Shown piece by piece: positions 24,971-32,653 of a stretch of 64,000 nucleotides of DNA. A program made the position numbers and the translations under genes. The notes under the pieces are model-generated. The model was not told the origin of the DNA and did no database searches. It saw only the letters and a program-made list of their open reading frames with translations. The stretch is from Pseudovibrio sp947494035 (lineage in GTDB: Bacteria > Pseudomonadota > Alphaproteobacteria > Rhizobiales > Stappiaceae): contig CANLTN010000011.1 in the NCBI GenBank assembly GCA_947494035.1, positions 1 through 64,000 on the forward strand, given 5' to 3'. Position 1 is the stretch's first letter. Each line of letters starts with the position of its first letter.

Positions 24971-25189
24971 AGCCTCCTACACCGACGCATTTTTGCCTAA
25001 AGCGCGCACTGGGGGTTTCTTGATAGCTCTCCCAAACATCAACACTTGAGAAAAATTATAAGCTGGAACGCTTTACCGCTCCGTGCCTTTCGCGCTACGT
25101 GATTAAACGAAGGCATGCTGCGTGCCTCGTTCTTCCATCACATTTGCAAAGACCGTTTTCCGTCTGAGCACACTCTGAAAAGCAACCGC

Positions 25190-26128
25190 ATGTTCTCTGC
25201 TCTGTCAGCCATTACCTCTGTCCTGCTCCTCACAGCCACAGGATGGTTTCTCCGCCACCGCAATTTCATTCCAAGAGAACGTTGGAGCGGCATGGAGGAT
25301 CTGTCCTACTGGATTTTGTTCCCGGCGATCATTGTGATCAATGTGGGCACCTCTGACTTCTCAACTATGCCAGTTGGTGACATCACTATTTCAGTGCTGG
25401 GAACCTTCTCGCTTCTGGCAATTCTCAGCCTCTTGCTTCAACCCTTTCTCAAAAAGAAGTTCGAGGTCTCAGGCCCACGCTTCACCTCAATCTTTCAAGG
25501 TGTGGTTCGCTGGAACGGCTTTATCGCCATGGCAATTGCAGCCAACAGTTTTGGCGAGGAAGGCGTTGCTCTGGTGGCGGTCATCATGGCAATCATGATC
25601 CCGACAGCAAACGTGCTCTGCGTTATCGTTCTATCAATCTATGCAGGTGGTTCCGCCCCTACACCTAAGACACTTGCACGGGAACTCATCAAAAACCCGT
25701 TCATCATCAGCGTCACCGCAGGCGCATTGATTAACGTATCCGGCGGACAGATCCCCCAGGTCATCACCAATTATCTGACATTTTTGGGAAGTGCAGCACT
25801 GCCGATTGCAGTCCTGTGTGTTGGCGCGGCATTGGATTTGAGAGCTCTGCGACGCCCAGGCCCAGCGCTCACATCAGCTTTGCTCATCCGCAACATGCTC
25901 GCACCCGCCATTGCCCTATGCTTTGTACTCATCCTCGGGCTGGACGAAATCGCAGCAACAATCGCGGTGCTGGTGTTCGCGGTCCCGTCAGCAGGCGCAA
26001 GCTTTGTTCTGGCGAAAAAAATGGGCGGCGACGCCACGTTGATGGCCGAAATTCTGACCCTTCAAACGGTCGCCGCCGCAATAACCATTCCTGCATGGTT
26101 GGTGATCGTGGCTTACTTGATCGGGTAA
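25190..26128 (+). CDS. AEC family transporter (auxin efflux carrier-like)
   Basis: 312 residues with about 10 TM segments in two five-helix halves. The N-terminal half has ITSVLLLTATGWFLRHRNFIP and DLSYWILFPAIIVINVGTSDF; a broken-helix region VVRWNGFIAMAIAANSFG follows, and the C-terminal half ends FAVPSAGASFVLAKKMGGDATLMAEILTLQTVAAAITIP, matching the Mem_trans/AEC crossover pattern. Likely exports organic anions or amino acids; substrate unknown. The ATG at 25190 begins the first TM directly; a reading from 25115 would add 25 unlikely residues. Its 3' end overlaps aidB by 16 bp tail-to-tail. Confidence 0.85.
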   Translation: MFSALSAITSVLLLTATGWFLRHRNFIPRERWSGMEDLSYWILFPAIIVINVGTSDFSTMPVGDITISVLGTFSLLAILSLLLQPFLKKKFEVSGPRFTSIFQGVVRWNGFIAMAIAANSFGEEGVALVAVIMAIMIPTANVLCVIVLSIYAGGSAPTPKTLARELIKNPFIISVTAGALINVSGGQIPQVITNYLTFLGSAALPIAVLCVGAALDLRALRRPGPALTSALLIRNMLAPAIALCFVLILGLDEIAATIAVLVFAVPSAGASFVLAKKMGGDATLMAEILTLQTVAAAITIPAWLVIVAYLIG

Positions 26129-27768
26129 AGCCACTCCAAAATACCAGAGGCGTTATACCGCGCATCCAACATGCCATAGCTTGAACGCCACTGACCGGCC
26201 ATTCGGGTCTCGATAAACGCATTGGCAATCGCTGGAGGAGCAACTTCCTTCAGCGCCGCCGCTGCCGCCGTAATCGCCAGCTGCTCAGTAAGCAGGCGTG
26301 CACTGCCTTCGTCTTCCAGACAAGTACGCGCTGCAGCCTGCAACACTTCAACAGAAACTTTACCGGCAGGACCAAGGTCCGTTTCCAGCGTCCCCAACAC
26401 ATTCATGAAGCTATCCGGTGTGCGATGCATAGCCCGCAGAAGATCAAGCGCCATGATGTTGCCTGAGCCTTCCCAGATGCTGTTCACCGGCGCTTCACGG
26501 TAAAGGCGGGCCATATCATGGTCTTCCACATACCCGTTACCACCCAGACACTCCATCGCCTCAGCTGCAACATTCTCCGCACTCTTGCAGATCCAGTACT
26601 TGGCCGCTGGCGTGATAATCCGCAGGAAGTCAGCAGCCTGACTGTCCGTAGCTTCCAGATCCATGCAATGGGCCAGCTTCAACGCAAGCGCTTCACTAGC
26701 TGCCATATCCAAAGACATATCCGCCAGAACCCGCTGCATCAACGGCTTTTCAATCAGACGCGCACCGAATGCACTGCGATTTGACGTGTGATGAACCGCT
26801 CTGGAAATTGCTGCCCGCATCAGGGCAGCAGACCCGATACAGCAGTCCACACGGGTTGGTGTCACCATCTTCAAAATGGTCTTGATACCCTTGCCCGCTT
26901 CCCCAACAAGGAAACCAACCGCATTGTTAAACTCAACCTCGGACGAGGCGTTGGATTTGTTGCCCAGCTTGTTCTTGAGGCGCTGGAAATCCAGCCCGTT
27001 CACTTCGCCGGTTTCCAGAATCCGCGGCACGAGGAAGCAGGTCGGCCCCTCCTCCAGCTTCGCCAGCACAAGAAACGCATCGCACATCGGAGCGGAGAAG
27101 AACCACTTGTGGCCGTTGATCACATAGGTGTCGTCAGAAACCCGTTCCGCGCGCGTGATGATCTGGCGCAGATCAGAACCGCCCTGCTTTTCCGTCATCC
27201 CCATACCAAGGCTCACGCCCATTTTCTGGCTGGCAGGACGGAAACGCTGGTCATACTTGCGGCTGCCGATGCGCTCGCTCCAGACTTTAGCAAGCTCGGG
27301 AGACTGCATCAGAGCCATGGCAGAGGCATTGGTCATGGTCACCGGACAAAGGTGCCCGCCTTCCACCTGGCTCATTACAAAATACTTGCGCGCCCGGTTA
27401 TAAAACGCCCGTTCACCGCCCGGCATCATGGAATCCACCGAAGCACTGTGCAGGCCAGCCTCATAGGAACGGCGCATCAAAGCATGATAGGAGGGATGAA
27501 ACTCGACAACATCCAGACGACGGCCATACGGATCATGCGTTTTGAGCACCGGCTCATTCACATTCGCCAGCCGGCCCAGATCAAGCGCATCGGCAGCGCC
27601 GCACTGCTCTCCAAACTTGATCAGCTCATCACGGACTGCATCGTTTGACCCGGTGCCGCTCAGGTCAGCAAGAAGAATCGGATCACTTTCGGCAAGATTA
27701 TACCCACAATACGGAGGCGCCTGATTGATCACAGCTGTCGTCATAGTAGCTTGCGAAACTTTTTCCAT
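26113..27768 (-). CDS. aidB: AidB-like acyl-CoA dehydrogenase
   Basis: 551 residues, FAD-dependent acyl-CoA dehydrogenase fold of AidB length (E. coli 541). Landmarks: HDPYGRRLDVVEFHPSYHALMRRSYEAGLH (adaptive response N-terminal domain), GMGMTEKQGGSDLR (about 184-197), INGHKWFFSAPMCDAFLVLA, the helical RSAFGARLIEKPLMQRVLADM and the flavin/catalytic region ECLGGNGYVEDHDMARLYREAPVNSIWEGSGNIMALDLLRAM (about 412-453). AidB is tied to alkylation-damage protection; its substrate is uncertain. AGGAGG five bases before the ATG gives a secure start. Divergent from pyrB. Confidence 0.88.
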   Translation of the reverse strand: MEKVSQATMTTAVINQAPPYCGYNLAESDPILLADLSGTGSNDAVRDELIKFGEQCGAADALDLGRLANVNEPVLKTHDPYGRRLDVVEFHPSYHALMRRSYEAGLHSASVDSMMPGGERAFYNRARKYFVMSQVEGGHLCPVTMTNASAMALMQSPELAKVWSERIGSRKYDQRFRPASQKMGVSLGMGMTEKQGGSDLRQIITRAERVSDDTYVINGHKWFFSAPMCDAFLVLAKLEEGPTCFLVPRILETGEVNGLDFQRLKNKLGNKSNASSEVEFNNAVGFLVGEAGKGIKTILKMVTPTRVDCCIGSAALMRAAISRAVHHTSNRSAFGARLIEKPLMQRVLADMSLDMAASEALALKLAHCMDLEATDSQAADFLRIITPAAKYWICKSAENVAAEAMECLGGNGYVEDHDMARLYREAPVNSIWEGSGNIMALDLLRAMHRTPDSFMNVLGTLETDLGPAGKVSVEVLQAAARTCLEDEGSARLLTEQLAITAAAAALKEVAPPAIANAFIETRMAGQWRSSYGMLDARYNASGILEWLYPIK

Positions 27769-27900
27769 TTTTCCTCCTGCAAGTTGCCCCATCGATTTTT
27801 ATAGTTTATCGCATTGGTGCAACTTTGATCTGCACAATAAAATTATACATCCTTAGAGCTCTTTACGAGCTCGGTGTTTCTGCCTATGAATGGGTCTTCG

Positions 27901-28860
27901 ATGACCATGAAAACCACACATCGATCCACAGCGTTCCCGCATCGCCATCTCCTCGGTATCGAGGGATTGCAGCCTCCCCACATTAATTACCTTCTGGACC
28001 TTGCCGACGAAGCCGTCGAAGTCTCCCGACAGGTGGAAAAGCAGAAAGCTGTTCTGCGTGGGCGAACGCAAATCAACCTCTTCTTTGAGGCTTCCACCCG
28101 CACCCAATCTTCCTTTGAGCTTGCAGGCAAGCGCCTGGGCGCGGATGTGATGAACATGTCGGTCTCCACCTCCTCGGTGAAAAAAGGGGAAACCCTGATC
28201 GACACAGCTGCAACCCTGAACGCAATGCGTCCTGACTTGCTGGTTGTCCGGCACCACGCCGCAGGTGCAGTTCACCTGCTGGCCCGCAAAGTCGGCTGCG
28301 CAGTCGTCAACGCTGGCGACGGCCCTCACGAACACCCAACACAGGCTCTGCTGGATGCCTTGACCATCCGCCGCCACAAAGGAACCCTAGGCGGTCTCAC
28401 AGTAGCCATTTGTGGCGACATCCGCCACTCCCGCGTTGCCCGCTCCAACATTATTCTCCTGTCCAATATGGGAGCCCGTGTGCGCGTCATAGCTCCCTCT
28501 ACACTACTGCCCTCTGGTATTCATAGTATGGGCGTAGAAGTATTCACAGACATGCGCGAAGGACTGAAGGGCTGCGACATCGTCATGATGCTGCGTTTGC
28601 AACGCGAGCGTATGAGTGGTGCCTTTGTGCCATCCGTGCGTGAGTATTTCCGCTACCACGGTCTGGATTCAGAAAAACTCTCCTATGCCAATCCAGACGC
28701 GCTGGTCATGCACCCCGGTCCAATGAACCGCGGTGTCGAGATCTCGGCGGAAGTCGCAGATGGCCCGCAAAGCCTGATCCGCGAGCAGGTAGAGATGGGC
28801 GTCGCCATACGCATGGCCGTGCTTGAAGCTCTTGCTCAAAACCTTCCTGACACCCCCTAG
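27901..28860 (+). CDS. pyrB: Aspartate carbamoyltransferase, catalytic subunit
   Basis: 319 residues. Second step of pyrimidine synthesis: carbamoyl phosphate plus aspartate to N-carbamoyl-aspartate. Motifs: FPHRHLLGIEGL, the carbamoyl-phosphate loop FFEASTRTQSSFELAGKRLG (STRT), SSVKKGETL, VRHHAAGAVH, DGPHEHPTQALLD, GDIRHSRVARSN, MMLRLQRERM and MHPGPMNRGVEI. Start uncertain: ATG at 27901, 27886 or 27907 are all possible with weak binding sites. A GAGCTC-TTTAC-GAGCTC hairpin (27856-27872) lies just upstream. Eleven bases before pyrC', a typical arrangement where the two proteins assemble into a dodecamer. Confidence 0.95.
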   Translation: MTMKTTHRSTAFPHRHLLGIEGLQPPHINYLLDLADEAVEVSRQVEKQKAVLRGRTQINLFFEASTRTQSSFELAGKRLGADVMNMSVSTSSVKKGETLIDTAATLNAMRPDLLVVRHHAAGAVHLLARKVGCAVVNAGDGPHEHPTQALLDALTIRRHKGTLGGLTVAICGDIRHSRVARSNIILLSNMGARVRVIAPSTLLPSGIHSMGVEVFTDMREGLKGCDIVMMLRLQRERMSGAFVPSVREYFRYHGLDSEKLSYANPDALVMHPGPMNRGVEISAEVADGPQSLIREQVEMGVAIRMAVLEALAQNLPDTP

Positions 28861-28871
28861 AGGACACGCGC

Positions 28872-30176
28872 ATGAACAAGAATGTGAAACCGCTGGTCCT
28901 GACAAACGCCCGCGTCATTGATCCTGCTAACAGCATGGATGAAGCTGGAGCGGTTATCGTTCAGGATGGAACAATCCTCGCCGCTGGTGCAGATGCCCTC
29001 AATCAGGGCGCTCCGGACGGCGCACAAATCATCGACTGCAACGGCGCAGTCGTTGCCCCCGGCCTCATCGACATCGGCGTCAGTGTTGGCGAACCGGGCG
29101 CAGAACACCGCGAAACGCTGGAGAGCGCCAGCCGTGCAGCAGCCGTTGGCGGTGTAACCACCATCCTCACCAGTCCCAACACCGACCCGGTGATCGATGA
29201 CCCGGCGCTGGTGGACTTCATGCTCCGCCGCGCCCGCGACACCGCCCTCGTCAACGTCCACCCCATGGCCGCCCTCACAAAGGGTCTGGCTGGCAAGGAC
29301 ATGAGCGAGCTGGGTCTGCTCAAGGAAGCAGGCGCCATCGCCTTTTCCAACGACAGACTACCAATCACCAACTCCTCCGTTCTGGTCCGCCTGCTGACCT
29401 ACGCCCGCGACTTCGACGCGCTCGTGGTTCATCAGGCACAGGACAAGGATCTGGCAGGCTCCGGTGTCATGAATGCAGGCCTACGCGCCTCATGGCTGGG
29501 TCTGGGCGGCATACCGAGAGAAGCCGAGTTCGTCGCAATCGAACGTGATATGCGCCTCGTCGCCATGGCAAAAGGCAAATATCACGCCCGTCTGATCTCC
29601 TGCCCACAAAGTGCACAGGCAATTCAAAGAGCCAAGAACGACGGTCTCAACGTCACCGCAGGCATCTCCATCAATCATCTCACGCTCAACGAAAACGACA
29701 TCGGCCCCTACCGGACCTTCCATAAGATGTCGCCCCCATTGCGCACGGAAGATGATCGTCAGGCCATGGTTGCAGCACTGGCAGATGGCACAATCGACAT
29801 AATAATGTCCGATCACAACCCACAAGATGTGGAAACTAAGCGTCACCCCTTTGCAGAAGCCGAAGATGGTGCTTTAGGGCTGGAAACGATGCTTGGAGCG
29901 GGAATGCGTCTCGTCCTGAACGAGGATATTTCACTCTCCAAACTACTTGCAACAATGACTTGCAATCCAGCGGACCGTCTTGGCCTTCCTGCCGGTCGCC
30001 TTTCAAAAGGCGCACCAGCAGATCTGATCGTGTTCGATCCGCAAAAACCATGGATTGTGGAGAAGGACAAAATACGCTCCCGCTCGAAGAACACACCTTA
30101 TGAGGATGAAACTTTGACAGGACGGGTTTTGACAACCATCGTTGCAGGCGGCATCCTAGATCATGACGCAATTTAG
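28872..30176 (+). CDS. pyrC': Dihydroorotase-like protein PyrC', probably non-catalytic
   Basis: 434 residues, amidohydrolase fold with dihydroorotase landmarks. The usual zinc-binding DxHxH that follows APGLID is replaced: the protein reads GLIDIGVSVGEPGAEHRETLES (about 57-78), so both His are missing. The later His of the family's HxS region is also replaced (SCPQSAQAI), and SDHNPQ stands where SDHAPH is usual. This is the pattern of the inactive pseudo-DHOase (PyrC'/PyrX) that is needed structurally by the adjacent ATCase in Pseudomonas (published). The function is then to scaffold PyrB; a catalytic DHOase must exist elsewhere. GAGGA upstream of the ATG supports the start. Confidence 0.85.
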   Translation: MNKNVKPLVLTNARVIDPANSMDEAGAVIVQDGTILAAGADALNQGAPDGAQIIDCNGAVVAPGLIDIGVSVGEPGAEHRETLESASRAAAVGGVTTILTSPNTDPVIDDPALVDFMLRRARDTALVNVHPMAALTKGLAGKDMSELGLLKEAGAIAFSNDRLPITNSSVLVRLLTYARDFDALVVHQAQDKDLAGSGVMNAGLRASWLGLGGIPREAEFVAIERDMRLVAMAKGKYHARLISCPQSAQAIQRAKNDGLNVTAGISINHLTLNENDIGPYRTFHKMSPPLRTEDDRQAMVAALADGTIDIIMSDHNPQDVETKRHPFAEAEDGALGLETMLGAGMRLVLNEDISLSKLLATMTCNPADRLGLPAGRLSKGAPADLIVFDPQKPWIVEKDKIRSRSKNTPYEDETLTGRVLTTIVAGGILDHDAI

Positions 30177-30236
30177 CGCGTACGTCTGATCCGGCCCGGC
30201 GGGTATGGCAGAAGACGTCGCGAGACGATAAAGTTT

Positions 30237-30278
30237 TAAAGCAGTAGGCCTGTCCGCAAGGAAAGGCCTACTGCTTTA
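30237..30278. terminator. 15-bp perfect stem between pyrC' and plsY
   Basis: TAAAGCAGTAGGCCT (30237-30251) is the exact reverse complement of AGGCCTACTGCTTTA (30264-30278), with a 12-base loop. The T-tract is short. It lies 60 bases after pyrC' and 24 bases before the plsY start, so it may terminate the pyrBC' transcript or control plsY. Confidence 0.65.
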
Positions 30279-30302
30279 ATCTGCAACAACTGGAGAATAC
30301 CC

Positions 30303-30920
30303 GTGCCTGATCCAATCAGCTGGTCCTTTGATTTACCCTACTATCTGGCTGCATTGGCCTTTGGCTATCTATTAGGCTCCATTCCCTTCGGCCTGCTCTT
30401 CACCAAAATGGCAGGCCATGGCGATATCCGGAACATCGGCTCCGGCAACATTGGCACCACCAACGTGCTGCGCACCGGTAGCAAAAAGCTGGCAGCGCTC
30501 ACCCTTTTGTGTGACGCCCTCAAAGGCACAGTCGCCGTTGTACTCATCAACCTGTATATGGGCGGCGATGCAGCACTGATTGCAGGTCTGGGCGCCTTCC
30601 TTGGCCATATCTTCCCGGTCTGGCTCAAGTTCAAGGGCGGCAAAGGCGTTGCCACCTATATCGGCATCCTGCTTGGCATCTTCTGGCCAGTGGGCATCAT
30701 CTTCATCGCCATCTGGATCGCCACAGCCTACATCACAAAGTACTCCTCCCTGTCAGCACTGGTAGCAAGTCTTGTCACTCCCTTTATTCTGCTGGCTTTC
30801 GATCAAAGCCAAATTGCGCAAATGATGGGATTACTCAGCGTATTGCTATGGGCAAAACATCACGAGAACATTGCCCGCCTGCTGAAAGGCAAGGAAAGCA
30901 AGATCGGTTCCAAGGGATGA
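30303..30920 (+). CDS. plsY: Acyl-phosphate:glycerol-3-phosphate acyltransferase
   Basis: 205 residues, inner-membrane enzyme that makes lysophosphatidate from acyl-phosphate and glycerol-3-phosphate. Five TMs with the three conserved loops: LLGSIPFGLLFTKMAGHGDIRNIGSGNIGTTNVLRTG (motif 1, about 20-56), LGHIFPVWLKFKGGKGVATYIGILLG (motif 2, about 99-125) and the shorter third near LWAKHHENIARLLKGKE. GTG start preceded by GGAG (30291-30296 region). Tightly followed by dprA (5 bp), so they are co-transcribed. Confidence 0.95.
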   Translation: MPDPISWSFDLPYYLAALAFGYLLGSIPFGLLFTKMAGHGDIRNIGSGNIGTTNVLRTGSKKLAALTLLCDALKGTVAVVLINLYMGGDAALIAGLGAFLGHIFPVWLKFKGGKGVATYIGILLGIFWPVGIIFIAIWIATAYITKYSSLSALVASLVTPFILLAFDQSQIAQMMGLLSVLLWAKHHENIARLLKGKESKIGSKG

Positions 30921-30925
30921 TTTAA

Positions 30926-32119
30926 ATGGAGACAGCCACCAAAAGCCGGGCACCACACCTTAGTGCTACCCAGCGACTTGCGTGGCTTCGCCTGATCCGC
31001 TCCGAAAATGTTGGACCAAGAACATTCCGCGAGCTCTTTAATCATTTTGGTTCGGCACAAGCGGCACTCGACGCCCTGCCAGAACTCTCAAGAAGAGGCG
31101 GTAAGAAATCTTATCGCCTTTTTTCTAAGGACAAAGCAGAGGCCGAGCTGGCCTCCCTTTATAAGATTGGTGCCCGCCTCGTCGCCATGGGAGAGCCCGC
31201 CTACCCGTCACTCCTCAGGGAGATTGACGCACCGCCGCCCCTGCTCGCCATCCGCGCCAGAGACCCATTGCAGCAGGAACTCACCGGCACGCAAAAGACA
31301 CTAGCCATCATCGGCGCTCGCAATTGCTCTGTGGCCGGTGCAAAGTTTGCAAAACAGCTGGCGAGCGATCTTTCCTCGCAAGGTTTCACCATCATCTCCG
31401 GACTAGCCCGCGGCATCGACAGCGCAGCGCATCAGGCCGCCCTCAATTCAGGAACGATCGCAGCATTTGCCGGTGGCATAGACACCGTCTATCCCAAAGA
31501 AAATCAGGAACTCTTCTCAGCAATGATCGCGGCCAACGGCGCTGCAATCAGCGAAATGCCTATAGGCTGGAACCCACGCGCCCGCGATTTTCCCCGCCGC
31601 AATCGCTTAATCTCGGGAATGTCCTTGGGAACCATTCTTATTGAAGCCGCCGAAAAATCCGGCTCTCTGCATACGGCCCGGTACGCTCTGGAGCAAAACC
31701 GCGAGATACTCGCAGTCCCCGGTTCACCGCTTGACCCCCGATCTGTCGGCGCAAACAAACTCATTCAACAGGGCGCCGCACTCATTCAGTGCACGGAGGA
31801 TATCTTGGAGATCATGGAACCAAAGATCTCCATGTCCCTGCCGCTTAATCCCGGAATTGACGACCCCGCCTTAAGCTGGTCAACGCAGGATCAAACCAAA
31901 TCAGAGACAGCCAAAGCGCCACACACTGCCGACGAACATGAACGACAATCAGTCATCGATGCTTTAAGTGAAACACCAATTGATCAGGATGAGCTGCTCC
32001 GCTTTACCGGCATACCACTCCCCACGCTGCAGCTGATCCTTCTGGAAATTGAACTCGCCGGACGTCTGGAACGCCACAAACCCAACAAACTATCCCTTAT
32101 ACATGGGGACACCGCATGA
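30926..32119 (+). CDS. dprA: DNA processing protein DprA (Smf)
   Basis: 397 residues. DprA binds incoming single-stranded DNA and loads RecA during natural transformation. An N-terminal SAM/HhH-like region (about 15-60, VGPRTFRELFNHFGSAQAALDALPELSR) precedes a Rossmann-type DprA domain (about 80-290) with LAIIGARNCSVAGAKFAKQLASDLSSQGFTIISGLARGIDSAAHQAAL, FAGGIDTVYPKEN, FPRRNRLISGMSLGTILIEAAEKSGSLHTARYALEQNREILAVPGS. A C-terminal winged-helix (about 330-390, IDQDELLRFTGIPLPTLQLILLEIELAGRLER) completes it. Confidence 0.95.
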   Translation: METATKSRAPHLSATQRLAWLRLIRSENVGPRTFRELFNHFGSAQAALDALPELSRRGGKKSYRLFSKDKAEAELASLYKIGARLVAMGEPAYPSLLREIDAPPPLLAIRARDPLQQELTGTQKTLAIIGARNCSVAGAKFAKQLASDLSSQGFTIISGLARGIDSAAHQAALNSGTIAAFAGGIDTVYPKENQELFSAMIAANGAAISEMPIGWNPRARDFPRRNRLISGMSLGTILIEAAEKSGSLHTARYALEQNREILAVPGSPLDPRSVGANKLIQQGAALIQCTEDILEIMEPKISMSLPLNPGIDDPALSWSTQDQTKSETAKAPHTADEHERQSVIDALSETPIDQDELLRFTGIPLPTLQLILLEIELAGRLERHKPNKLSLIHGDTA

Positions 32120-32131
32120 GCACCCGGCGCG

Positions 32132-32362
32132 TTACTCCACCTCATCCGTATCTGCCGGAGTGTGATCGTGACCATCCTCCATCAACCCCGCACCGGATTG
32201 CGCTTCCGCTTCCTTCTGCGCCAGCATCAGCAGATACCCCAGCAGATCCAGCTTGTGAGATCGTGCCATGTCACTCAATTCACAACACATTTTGGCGCAG
32301 TAATCTGCAACATCATGAGTTTCGATTAATCTGTCTTTTTTCGGAGACGGGTATTTATACAA
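32132..32362 (-). CDS. Small conserved-looking protein convergent with dprA
   Basis: About 76 residues if it starts at the TTG at 32362 (AGAAGG lies 9 bases upstream); a TTG at 32395 would give 87. The central helical segment YCAKMCCELSDMARSHKLDLLGYLLMLAQKEAEAQ resembles small helical proteins annotated as hypothetical beside dprA/topA in Hyphomicrobiales (from memory). The C-terminus is His/Asp/Glu-rich. No known function. It ends 12 bases from the dprA stop, tail to tail, and is divergent from topA. Confidence 0.55.
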   Translation of the reverse strand: MYKYPSPKKDRLIETHDVADYCAKMCCELSDMARSHKLDLLGYLLMLAQKEAEAQSGAGLMEDGHDHTPADTDEVE

Positions 32363-32653
32363 GCTTTTTAACCTTCTTATGTAACCATGACACAAGCCTC
32401 CGAAAACAAAAAGCGCTTTGCAATCCGAGGGTTACAGCAAATATCTCAAATATCCTAGGTTGTGTAAATTATCAAGGACAACCCAAAACAGACCCAAGGA
32501 AATTAAGGGAGAGGCTTTTCCGCTCTTGACCAATCGATCTGAAAAGGCCATTTGACAGCCGCGAAGTCAGCCGCGATTGTGTCGGTTCGACTCATAAAAC
32601 GGTTTTTGATTTATCAATTCCAAGACGAGACTTACGCGAAAGCCAGGAAATCA

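Noticed and set aside
32560..32610. tRNA T-loop-like GGTTCGACTC upstream of topA
   Set aside because: Flanking bases cannot form the T stem, and no anticodon or acceptor stem is present.
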